Source: Myxococcales bacterium
GTDB lineage: Bacteria; Myxococcota_A; Polyangia; Nannocystales; Nannocystaceae
DNA length: 10,663 bases
Direction: 5' to 3'
NCBI GenBank assembly: GCA_020431135.1
Contig: JAGQIT010000148.1
Coordinates: 1 to 10,663 of the forward strand
Shown: in pieces, positions 1-6,176 of the stretch
Position numbering within the stretch: position 1 is the stretch's first letter
Layout: the number at the start of each line of letters is the position of its first letter
Position numbers and translations under genes: made by a program
Notes under the pieces: model-generated
The model's input: the letters and a program-made list of their open reading frames with translations, nothing else
Databases searched by the model: none
What the model was told of the DNA's origin: nothing

Positions 1-675
1 GTCCTGCTCCCGGGCGGGCGCGGCCCGGCGGCGGCGGTGCCTCAGGCCGCCGCCGCGATCGCCGACGAGCGGGCGCTCCGCCGCCAGGTCCTGCGCACGC
101 CGGCGCTCTGGGCCCAGGCGACGATCGTCTTCGCGGCCTACGTCGGCTACAAGGGGATGGACGACGTCGCCCTCTTCGCGGTCGACGCCTGGGGCTACGA
201 CGAGGTCGAGTCGGCGCGCCTCGTCGCGTGGATCACCTGGATGCGGCCGCTCGCCTGCGTCGTCGCCGGGCTCATCAGCGATCGTGTGCGCGCGTCGACG
301 GTGCTGCCGCTCGCCTTCAGCCTCGTCGCCGCCGGCGAGGCCGCCCTCTGGCTGGTCCCGGGCGACGTCGGGATCGCCTGGCTCTTCGCCGTCGACGCCC
401 TGACGGTCGCCGCCGCGGTCTTCGCCCTGCGGGCCGTCTACTTCGCGCTCTTCGCCGAGGCTCGGATCCCGATGGCGGCGACCGGCGCGGCGATCGGCGC
501 GGTCTCGGTCGTCGGTTTCTTGCCAGAGCTCTTCGTCAACGCGGCGGGCGGCGCCCTGATCGACGCCGCGCCGGGGGGCCTCGGACACCAGCGCTTCGCC
601 GGCTGCCTGGCGGCGGCGGCCCTCGTCGGCGTGGTCGCGAGCCTGGCCTTTCGTCGGCTCGCGCGGCGCTCGTAG
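1..675 (+). CDS. MFS transporter, C-terminal half (5' end outside window)
   Basis: The frame is open from base 1 with no stop upstream, so the gene enters from the left; the GTG at 37 is only an internal codon. The 224 residues seen form about six hydrophobic segments, as expected for helices 7-12 of a 12-helix major facilitator. Between the second and third segments is the MFS-type loop GLISDRVRAS, resembling the central GxxxDR motif. The late segment GAVSVVGFLPELF, followed by a GLGHQ motif before the last helix, resembles the YihN-like branch of MFS permeases, from memory of that family. The protein should sit in the inner membrane and move a small organic solute; the substrate cannot be read from this half. 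The stop TAG is at 673-675. A 199-bp gap with two inverted repeats separates it from the P450, so co-transcription is uncertain. Confidence 0.85.
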   Translation, partial: VLLPGGRGPAAAVPQAAAAIADERALRRQVLRTPALWAQATIVFAAYVGYKGMDDVALFAVDAWGYDEVESARLVAWITWMRPLACVVAGLISDRVRASTVLPLAFSLVAAGEAALWLVPGDVGIAWLFAVDALTVAAAVFALRAVYFALFAEARIPMAATGAAIGAVSVVGFLPELFVNAAGGALIDAAPGGLGHQRFAGCLAAAALVGVVASLAFRRLARRS

Positions 676-680
676 AGGTG

Positions 681-716
681 AGACGTCCTCTCGGCACGAC
701 CGCGAGCGCGACGTCT
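681..716 (+). terminator. Imperfect hairpin after the MFS gene, candidate terminator
   Basis: Five bases after the MFS stop, AGACGTC (681-687) pairs perfectly with GACGTCT (710-716). Inside it CTCTCG (688-693) pairs with CGCGAG (701-706) with one mismatch, leaving a 7-base loop and a 3-base bulge. No T-run follows, so it would be a weak intrinsic terminator or simply a 3' stabilising stem. Confidence 0.33.
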
Positions 717-755
717 GTCAGGAGCGTGCGTGCGATCTCCTCGCCGACTCCATCG

Positions 756-795
756 CTAGGAGCCTGTGGTGAAGGTCCCGTGTGGCCGCTCCTAG
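756..795. repeat. 8-bp inverted repeat upstream of the P450
   Basis: CTAGGAGC at 756-763 is the exact inverse of GCTCCTAG at 788-795, with 24 bases between. It lies about 80 bp before the chosen P450 start. It could be a split operator, a second 3' stem for the MFS transcript, or chance; nothing else supports a function. Confidence 0.2.
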
Positions 796-860
796 AGGTC
801 GGCCGCTCCGGCGCGACTTCCAGTTTGAAGACCGAGCGGCTAAGCTCGCGCGCGCCTCTG

Positions 861-865
861 AGGAG
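861..865 (+). promoter_or_regulatory. Ribosome binding site that decides the P450 start
   Basis: AGGAG lies 9 bases before the ATG at 875. The other in-frame candidates fit worse: the ATG at 866 directly abuts the AGGAG, and the GTG at 782 has no comparable site and would add 31 residues without P450 similarity. Confidence 0.6.
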
Positions 866-874
866 ATGCAGAAG

Positions 875-2218
875 ATGAGCCGTCGAGCACCTGGCCCCGG
901 ATTGTTGAAGTTCATGCGCGGCGTCCGAAAGCACGGTTTGATCGACTATGTCGGGCAGCTCTGGCGTGAGTACGGGGACGTGTTTCATGTGCGCATCGGC
1001 CCGAAGCGGATCGTCTGCGTCATGCACCCCGACGCGGTGGCGCACGTCAACATGGACAACCGGAGGAACTACGAGAAGCGCGCCAGCTACGACGCGGTGC
1101 GAGACTTCCTGGTCGGCAACGGCATCGTCGCCAGCAACGGGGACCTGTGGCGTCGGCAGCGGAGGTTGATGGCGCCGTTCTACACGCCCAAGGCCATTCA
1201 GACGTACGCGGATATGATGGTTCGCGACGGGGTGCGTCTCGCGGAGCATTGGGGGCAGTACGCGGAGTCTGGCGCCGAGATCGACATGCACGAGGAGATG
1301 ACGATGGTCACGGCGTCGATCATCCTGAAGGCGATGTTCTCGAAGGAGTCGCACGAGTCCATCCTCCAGATGAAGGACGCCGCGGGCAAGATGCTCGCGA
1401 TCGTCAACGATCGGATGATGGGCGTGCCCGTGCCCACATGGCTGCCCACGAAGAAGAACCGGGGCTACCACGCGGCGCGGCGGTTGTCTCGAGAGGTCAT
1501 CCAGGGGCTCATCGCGGAGCGCAAGGGCATGGACGAGGCGGACTGGCCGGATGACCTGCTCTCGCGGATGATGAAGGCGCGGGACGAGGAGACCGGTCGC
1601 GGGATGGACGACCAATTGCTGCATGACGAGACCCTGACGATCTACTTCGCGGGGCACGAGACCACCGCCCGCAGCCTGACCTTCGCCTGGTACGCCCTCG
1701 CGACGAACCCCGCGGTGACGGAGCGCCTGCACGAGGAGCTCGACCGGGTTCTCGGCGGGCGCTTGCCGACCGTCGAGGACCTGCGGCAGCTCCCGTACAC
1801 CCTGCAGGTCGTCAAGGAGGTGCTTCGCCTCTACCCCGCCGTCACGGTGTACGCGCGCGACGCCGTGGCCGCGGATGAGATCGGCGGCTACGAGGTGCCT
1901 GCGGGCTCGTCGGTGCTCCTGTGGAGCTACTACACGCACCGGCACCCTGACTTCTGGGAGAACCCCGAGACATTCGATCCTGATCGCTGGACGCGCGAGC
2001 GTGAGAGCGAGCGCCACAACTACGCGTACCACCCGTTCGCCGCGGGTCCGCGCGTCTGCCTCGGAAACAACTTCTCATTGCTCGAGAGCCACCTGTTGCT
2101 CGCCGTGCTGGCTTCGCGCTTCGACGTTCAGCTGCGCCCCGGCTACAGGGCGCGGTGGATCATGGACGGCACGCTCGGCCTCGCCGACGGGCTGCCGATG
2201 AGCATAACTGCGCGCTGA
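875..2218 (+). CDS. Cytochrome P450 monooxygenase
   Basis: A heme-thiolate monooxygenase of 447 residues from ATG 875, a normal length for a soluble bacterial P450. The ATG was chosen because of the AGGAG at 861-865 and because the protein then begins with a short Pro/Gly-containing lead (RAPGPGLL), as many P450s do. Visible landmarks are the C-helix WRRQRR (about 92-97), the I-helix oxygen-activation motif AGHETT (259-264), the K-helix ExxR (E315, R318), PETFDPDRW (364-372), and the heme loop FAAGPRVCLGN with axial Cys395. All signature residues are present, so the enzyme looks intact. The sequence style is that of the CYP4/CYP102-heme-domain-like bacterial group, whose members often hydroxylate fatty acids or other lipophilic substrates; the substrate here is unknown. 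There is no fused reductase and no ferredoxin or ferredoxin reductase in the window, so redox partners must come from elsewhere. Codon use looks slightly less GC3-extreme than in the neighbours (by eye), which may hint at separate ancestry. Confidence 0.95.
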   Translation: MSRRAPGPGLLKFMRGVRKHGLIDYVGQLWREYGDVFHVRIGPKRIVCVMHPDAVAHVNMDNRRNYEKRASYDAVRDFLVGNGIVASNGDLWRRQRRLMAPFYTPKAIQTYADMMVRDGVRLAEHWGQYAESGAEIDMHEEMTMVTASIILKAMFSKESHESILQMKDAAGKMLAIVNDRMMGVPVPTWLPTKKNRGYHAARRLSREVIQGLIAERKGMDEADWPDDLLSRMMKARDEETGRGMDDQLLHDETLTIYFAGHETTARSLTFAWYALATNPAVTERLHEELDRVLGGRLPTVEDLRQLPYTLQVVKEVLRLYPAVTVYARDAVAADEIGGYEVPAGSSVLLWSYYTHRHPDFWENPETFDPDRWTRERESERHNYAYHPFAAGPRVCLGNNFSLLESHLLLAVLASRFDVQLRPGYRARWIMDGTLGLADGLPMSITAR

Positions 2219-2257
2219 GGAGACGCTGGCGCCTTCCCGTGGACCTGCTGGGAGCGG

Positions 2258-2281
2258 GCGCTGTGCCGGCTCGCGCAGCGC
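2258..2281 (+). terminator. Hairpin after the P450, candidate terminator
   Basis: GCGCTG (2258-2263) pairs with CAGCGC (2276-2281) around a 12-base loop, about 40 bases after the P450 stop. No T-run follows. Short GC-rich stems arise easily by chance at this base composition. Confidence 0.23.
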
Positions 2282-2303
2282 TCGTGGGTGGCCTCTGCCG
2301 AGT

Positions 2304-2319
2304 CTGTCCGATTAGACAG
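2304..2319. promoter_or_regulatory. Small inverted repeat upstream of the propeller lipoprotein promoter
   Basis: CTGTC (2304-2308) and GACAG (2315-2319) form a perfect 5-bp inverted repeat around the AT-richer core CGATTA. It ends 18 bp before the proposed -35 box at 2338, a sensible place for an activator or repressor site. This is inference from position and symmetry only. Confidence 0.2.
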
Positions 2320-2337
2320 TGCACAGCCGAGGCGACG

Positions 2338-2367
2338 TTGTCGCGGCGCTCGAGGTCTTGCTACTGT
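2338..2367 (+). promoter_or_regulatory. Candidate sigma70-type promoter for the propeller lipoprotein
   Basis: TTGTCG (2338-2343), an 18-base spacer, then TACTGT (2362-2367) fit a housekeeping promoter with two mismatches from TTGACA (positions 4 and 6) and conserved TA...T in the -10 box. The transcript start expected about 7 bases later falls on or beside the GTG at 2376, which would make the message leaderless. This agrees with the lack of a ribosome binding site before that GTG. Confidence 0.42.
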
Positions 2368-2375
2368 GCTTGGCC

Positions 2376-3743
2376 GTGAGTGGCGAAATTGCTAGAGGGA
2401 CGGCGTTTATTCTCCTCTTCGCGGCGGCGGCGGCGGTCGGCTGCGGCGAGCCGACGATCGCGACGCAGGCGGGGGAGAGCGCGTCGTCGACGTCCGGCGG
2501 CGGGACGGACGGGATGACCTCGACCTCGGGCGCGAGCGCGACCGAGACGACGGGCGGCGAGAGCTCGTCGACGTCGACGACCTCCGAGGTCGAGCCGCTC
2601 TGCGGCGACGGGATCGCCGCGCCCGGCGAGTTCTGCTACGAGCTCGGCCCCTCCGGGGGGATCGCGGGCGTCATCCTCACCCTCGGGGTCGGCGACGTGA
2701 ACGGCGACGGGCGCGACGACCTGATCGCCGGGAGCAACACAGGCCGCCGCCACGTCTTCCTCGTCGAGGCGGACACGCTCGTGCCGGGCGAGGTCCTCGA
2801 GACCCCAGGCGGGTCCGTATTTGGGATCGTCGTCGAGGACATCGACGGCGACGGCGTCAACGAGCTCCTGTCGACGGTCGGCGAGGCGGTGGAGATCCAC
2901 TCGACCGACGGCGGCAGCCTCCAGCTGATGTCGACGGTGCCGCTGCCGGGTCGCACGATCGATCTCGAGGTCGCGGACATCGACGGCGACGGGATCCTCG
3001 ACATGGTCACGAACACGCGGCCCGACGACGAAGTCGCGGTGCTCCGCGGCGACGGAGAGGGCGGCTTCGCGGTGTGGCAGCAGATCGCCGTCGGTCCGCG
3101 GCCGCGCGGGATGAAGGTCGCCGACCTCGACGGCGACGGCGCGCCCGAGGTCGTCGTCGCCCTCGAGTCGTGCCAGGGCGGGTGGCTCGATCCGGAGAGC
3201 ACCTGCGATCCGTCGGCGACCGCGATCGTCTCGGGGCTGCGCGCCGAGAACCCGAGCGTCGAGGTGCTCCCGGCGGGTCCCTACTACAACAACGAGATCG
3301 CCCTGGTCGATCTCGAGGAGGACGGCGCCCTCGACATCGTCGCCCTGACGACGGACTTCTACGCGGCGAGTGAGGAGCCCTACTACAACGTGCCGGGGTC
3401 GTTCGTCCTCCACCGCGGCGACGGGAACGGCGGCTTCTCGCCGGCCGAGGAGGTCGAGCAGGTGCGCGGGCCCGCGGACGGGCTCGCGCGCGATCTCGAC
3501 GGCGACGGCTGGCCAGAGCTGGTGATCATCGCCATGGATGGGCCGGTGGAGGAGACGCCGCTCTGCCGTCTGACGATCTTCCCGACGCCGGGCGACGGGG
3601 GCCTCGGTGAGCCGGTCAGCCTCGTCGTCGGCCCGGGCGGTCATGCCCTCGCCTCCCTCGAGATCAACGGCGACGGCGTCCCGGACTTCGTCGTCGCGGA
3701 CCTCCAGGAGGAGGCGCTCCACCTCGTGCTCTCGAACCCCTGA
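2376..3743 (+). CDS. Exported lipoprotein with a seven-bladed FG-GAP/VCBS beta-propeller
   Basis: From GTG 2376 the product is 455 residues. A signal peptide with hydrophobic core FILLFAAAAAVG ends at Cys23, so lipidation and anchoring in the outer or inner membrane is likely. Residues 24 to about 72 are a Ser/Thr/Gly linker, followed by CGDGIAAPGEFC (76-87), a Cys pair motif common in myxobacterial surface proteins. Seven calcium-loop motifs of the form DxDxDG then follow at about 107, 155, 201, 250, 312, 373 and 429 (DVNGDG, DIDGDG twice, DLDGDG, DLEEDG, DLDGDG, EINGDG). Their spacing of 46-62 residues is that of one FG-GAP blade each, as in integrin-alpha-like propellers. The likely role is ligand or surface binding with calcium; no catalytic motif is visible. 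A longer form from GTG 2319 is possible but would overlap the promoter and displace the signal peptide. The gene is probably monocistronic, as it faces the converging peroxidase gene. Confidence 0.88.
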   Translation: MSGEIARGTAFILLFAAAAAVGCGEPTIATQAGESASSTSGGGTDGMTSTSGASATETTGGESSSTSTTSEVEPLCGDGIAAPGEFCYELGPSGGIAGVILTLGVGDVNGDGRDDLIAGSNTGRRHVFLVEADTLVPGEVLETPGGSVFGIVVEDIDGDGVNELLSTVGEAVEIHSTDGGSLQLMSTVPLPGRTIDLEVADIDGDGILDMVTNTRPDDEVAVLRGDGEGGFAVWQQIAVGPRPRGMKVADLDGDGAPEVVVALESCQGGWLDPESTCDPSATAIVSGLRAENPSVEVLPAGPYYNNEIALVDLEEDGALDIVALTTDFYAASEEPYYNVPGSFVLHRGDGNGGFSPAEEVEQVRGPADGLARDLDGDGWPELVIIAMDGPVEETPLCRLTIFPTPGDGGLGEPVSLVVGPGGHALASLEINGDGVPDFVVADLQEEALHLVLSNP

Positions 3744-3879
3744 GCGCCGCGCAGCTCCTCGCCTCAGCGGCCCGCGGTGCGCGTCGTGGAGCCCCGCGCG
3801 GCCTCGCTTGTCTTCGTCGACCCTGTCGACGCCGCCGGTGCCTCGGGGGCTGGAACAGACAGGCCGACGATCGTCGCGC

Positions 3880-3897
3880 GAGGCCACGCAGGGCCTC
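3880..3897. terminator. Hairpin between convergent genes, candidate bidirectional terminator
   Basis: GAGGCC (3880-3885) and GGCCTC (3892-3897) form a perfect 6-bp stem with a 6-base loop, 12 bases beyond the peroxidase stop on the minus strand and 137 bases beyond the propeller lipoprotein stop. The gap between these two genes (3744-3908) holds nothing else recognisable. No T-run flanks it. Confidence 0.3.
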
Positions 3898-3908
3898 TCC
3901 CGTAGGCG

Positions 3909-5771
3909 CTAGGGGGCGGGCGCGAGCGGGCTGGGCGGGCAGGCGTCGAGGCGCTCGCCCTGGGCGATCCGGATCAGATCTGCGACCGCGAACGCTCCGG
4001 GCGTCGAGCCGTTGAGCACCGGCGACCACGGGGTGTCGGCGTTGACGTAGGAGCGCTTGTCGCACTTGAGGAGCCTGAGCAGCGTCCACGCGACGAGCAG
4101 CCCGCCGACGGGTCCGAGCTTCCCGCCGAACTTGTCCGCCTCGCCGAGGCAGTAGAACCACAGCGGGGTCCGCCCGTTGAGCGCCGCGGGGATCTGGGCC
4201 TGCGCGGCCGGGCTCATCCCGCTCGGCGCAGAGAGGCCGAGCTCGCTGGTGACGGTCTCGCCGGTGGCGAGCCGGTAGGTCCGCGTCGAGCGGATGAGGT
4301 TGCGCAGCGGCAGGCTCGGGACGTCGTCGACGAAGGGCAGCGCGAAGAGCTGCGAGGCGAGGAACGTGTCGATCGGCCGCGCCTTCTGCGGCTCGGTCGT
4401 GTCGTCGAGGGCGAAGAAGAGCGCCCAGTCGACCTCCCCCGCCGCGGGGCGGAAGGCCCCCGGCGCCGGCGGGCGCGGGGTGAAGAGCGGCACGTTCTGC
4501 TGCGCGGCGTTGATGTGGAGGCGGCTCGGCACCTGGCTGTGGGCGAAGCGGAACGCCGCGCCCGCGAACTCCACCGGCATCAGCGGCCCCTTGTGGTGGA
4601 CGCCGCAGTGATCGGTCCAGTCGTAGCTCCGGAGCTTGCTGCGCGCGGTCTCGTAGCCGGCGGGGAGCTCCACGGGGACCCCGGCCTGCGGCACGCCGGC
4701 GATGTGATGCGCCGCGGCCAGCGGGATCGGGTCGACGATCGCCGGCAGGAAGTCGTGGACGGCGATCCACTGGTAGTGCCAGCGGGCCAGGCGGCGCGCG
4801 AACTCGAAGTCCTCGACCGAGGGCCCGGGGTGCTGCGGCGTCTCCTCCGGGGTCCGGCCGAAGACGCTGTCGACGGTGCCGGTGCGGACGAGCCGGAGGA
4901 TCGCGTTGTGGAAGAGGAGGAATTGGAGCTGGAGCTGCGAGACGAAGAGGTTCTCGTCATTGCGCGGATCGCCGATGAGCGCCCGCCCCTGTTGGTTGCG
5001 CGGCAGATCGGCGCAGCCGTCGGCGAGCAGCAGGTAGCCGGGCCCCTCCGACGTCGCCCGGCTCTGATCATAGAGGTACGGGCTCCCCTCGGGGCCGTCG
5101 CCGTAGACGTTGTCGAGGTCGAGGGCGGGGCTCCGGAGGTTGAGGATCTCCTCGATCTTGAAAGCGTCGTCGCTCAGCGCGGAGCTGCCGTCGAAGGTGA
5201 TGTCATGGTCGATGAATTGACCGAGGAAGACGAAGCCGAGGTCGACGTCCGAGGGCGGCGCGCCGAAGCCCTCGTTCATCTTCGCGGCGAGGGCCTGGAG
5301 GTCGACCTCCGCGGGCGGCGTCGTGTTCGCCGTGAAGAGGCGGCCGAAGGCGTTCCAGCGCAGCATCGCCGCCTTCCACAGGATGCACAGGATGTAGCAG
5401 ATGAAGGGTTGACGCTCGAACGGGCGGCGCGCGAGCCAATGCGGCGCGGGCCGCTTGGTCCAGCCGAAGAGGTGGGCCCACGCCTTGTTAAACTGCGCCT
5501 GCGACTCCTCGCCCTCGCCCTCGCCCTGGGCTCGCAGCGCCTTCTTCAGCGTGCTCTGGACGAACTCGTCGATCGCCTCGAGGGGCGACTCGGAGCGCGT
5601 GGCGTCGGCGTATGCGGCGATGAGCTCCTCGAACTCCTTCGTCCAGCACCTCCCCTCGGGATCATCCCAATTGATCCCGAGTCCGTCCGTGTGCGCGAGG
5701 CGGCGGCCGCTCGCGCAGGCGGCACCTGCGAGGGTGACGAGGCGGGATCTGCTCATTCCATGGTGATTCAT
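3909..5771 (-). CDS. Animal-type heme peroxidase (peroxidase-cyclooxygenase superfamily)
   Basis: A 620-residue member of the myeloperoxidase-like superfamily. The distal motif GQFIDHDIT supplies Gln185, Asp188, distal His189 and Asp190. GDPRNDEN supplies Arg270 and Glu273, AFRFAHSQV supplies proximal His411, and NLIRSTR supplies Asn491. These match MPO Gln91, Asp94, His95, Asp96, Arg239, Glu242, His336 and Asn421. Both residues that ester-link heme in animal enzymes (Asp188, Glu273) are present, while the MPO sulfonium Met is Asn274 here. The expected chemistry is H2O2-dependent oxidation of halides, thiocyanate or organic substrates. Residue 408, three before His411, is Arg and not the Tyr of fatty-acid dioxygenases. 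No convincing signal peptide is seen; a short hydrophobic stretch follows Met6. Residues 123-137 (FICYILCILW and following) are hydrophobic and might contact membrane. The start is ATG 5771, with AAAGG 8 bases upstream. It is probably transcribed alone. Confidence 0.93.
   Translation of the reverse strand: MNHHGMSRSRLVTLAGAACASGRRLAHTDGLGINWDDPEGRCWTKEFEELIAAYADATRSESPLEAIDEFVQSTLKKALRAQGEGEGEESQAQFNKAWAHLFGWTKRPAPHWLARRPFERQPFICYILCILWKAAMLRWNAFGRLFTANTTPPAEVDLQALAAKMNEGFGAPPSDVDLGFVFLGQFIDHDITFDGSSALSDDAFKIEEILNLRSPALDLDNVYGDGPEGSPYLYDQSRATSEGPGYLLLADGCADLPRNQQGRALIGDPRNDENLFVSQLQLQFLLFHNAILRLVRTGTVDSVFGRTPEETPQHPGPSVEDFEFARRLARWHYQWIAVHDFLPAIVDPIPLAAAHHIAGVPQAGVPVELPAGYETARSKLRSYDWTDHCGVHHKGPLMPVEFAGAAFRFAHSQVPSRLHINAAQQNVPLFTPRPPAPGAFRPAAGEVDWALFFALDDTTEPQKARPIDTFLASQLFALPFVDDVPSLPLRNLIRSTRTYRLATGETVTSELGLSAPSGMSPAAQAQIPAALNGRTPLWFYCLGEADKFGGKLGPVGGLLVAWTLLRLLKCDKRSYVNADTPWSPVLNGSTPGAFAVADLIRIAQGERLDACPPSPLAPAP
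5508..5525 (-). repeat. Three tandem 6-bp units inside the peroxidase gene
   Basis: CTCGCC occurs three times in a row on the plus strand, encoding Gly-Glu-Gly-Glu-Gly-Glu at residues 83-88 of the peroxidase. Unit length keeps the frame, so copy number could vary without breaking the gene. It lies in a polar linker before the conserved core. Confidence 0.6.
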
Positions 5772-5822
5772 CGTAGCTGCCTTTCTGTAGCGTGTTGTTC
5801 GCGGATGTCGCGACTGTCTATT

Positions 5823-5852
5823 CCGCTACGGTGGTTGACGACGTTTCGACAA
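5823..5852 (-). promoter_or_regulatory. Weak candidate promoter for the peroxidase
   Basis: On the minus strand TTGTCG (5852-5847) is followed after 18 bases by TAGCGG (5828-5823). The -35 hexamer is identical to that proposed before the propeller lipoprotein, but the -10 lacks the final T. It would give a leader of about 45 bases ending in the AGAAAGG ribosome site at 5786-5780. Confidence 0.23.
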
Positions 5853-5923
5853 GGGCGGCCGGCTGCTCATGAGAGCGCAAAATCGGGAGTTGGTGCAGCG
5901 GTGGCGGCGCTGCGAATATCTCG

Positions 5924-5960
5924 CGTCTGCGGATATGTGCAATGAACAGTCGCCTGGACG
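5924..5960 (+). repeat. Degenerate 37-bp direct repeat, copy 1
   Basis: It matches 6126-6162 at 27 of 37 positions without gaps. Shared blocks include CGTC, ATATG, ACAG and a terminal CTGGACG. No target-site or transposon signature flanks it. Confidence 0.4.
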
Positions 5961-6125
5961 TCGCGCGGCTCTTCCGTATGGGGGAAGTGGCGGCGGTCGC
6001 AGGCAGCGGGGCGGCGCCCTGCGGGGGCTCTCCGTGCGCTCTCGTGCTACGAACAATCGTCGACCCGGCTCGCTCCGAGAGGACGCGCGCCTCGCGGGTT
6101 AGGCTCGCAGCGGGTGCTATGTTTG

Positions 6126-6162
6126 CGTCCGCTTATATGCGCAGTGGACAGATCGCTGGACG
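6126..6162 (+). repeat. Degenerate 37-bp direct repeat, copy 2
   Basis: Second copy of the 5924-5960 repeat, ending 14 bp before the patatin stop codon. Within this copy, CGC and GCG flank TTATAT and can pair, a feature not kept in copy 1, so a conserved RNA stem is unlikely. Confidence 0.4.
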
Positions 6163-6176
6163 CGACGCGAGGTCGC

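Larger units (their letters stand above)
5853..6176. other. Intergenic region between peroxidase and patatin genes, no gene recognised
   Basis: This stretch is less GC-rich in places (for example around 5914-5950 and 6113-6150) than the coding regions. It contains two copies of a degenerate 37-bp repeat and, on the plus strand, an extended -10-like TGCTATGTT at 6115-6123 with no sense gene after it. An open frame starting at ATG 5942 runs into the antisense of the patatin gene, has no ribosome site and looks random, so it is not called. A small RNA or the relic of a lost gene is possible. Confidence 0.5.

Noticed and set aside
536..2032. A 498-codon minus-strand frame across the P450
   Set aside because: Arg/His/Val-rich without motifs; the plus strand encodes a complete P450.
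2361..3887. A 508-codon minus-strand frame across the propeller lipoprotein
   Set aside because: Its repetitive Asp-Val-Asp pattern is only the complement of the seven DxDxDG loops on the plus strand.
3909..5771. Reading the peroxidase as a cyclooxygenase or fatty-acid dioxygenase
   Set aside because: The position three before proximal His411 is Arg408, as in MPO-type peroxidases, and not the radical-forming Tyr of COX, alpha-DOX and Ppo enzymes.
4515..5945. A long plus-strand frame antisense to the peroxidase
   Set aside because: Low-complexity Arg/Glu/Val sequence; the minus strand carries all peroxidase catalytic motifs, so this is a shadow.
5924..6162. CRISPR-like array
   Set aside because: Only two diverged copies about 200 bp apart, no regular spacers and no cas genes.
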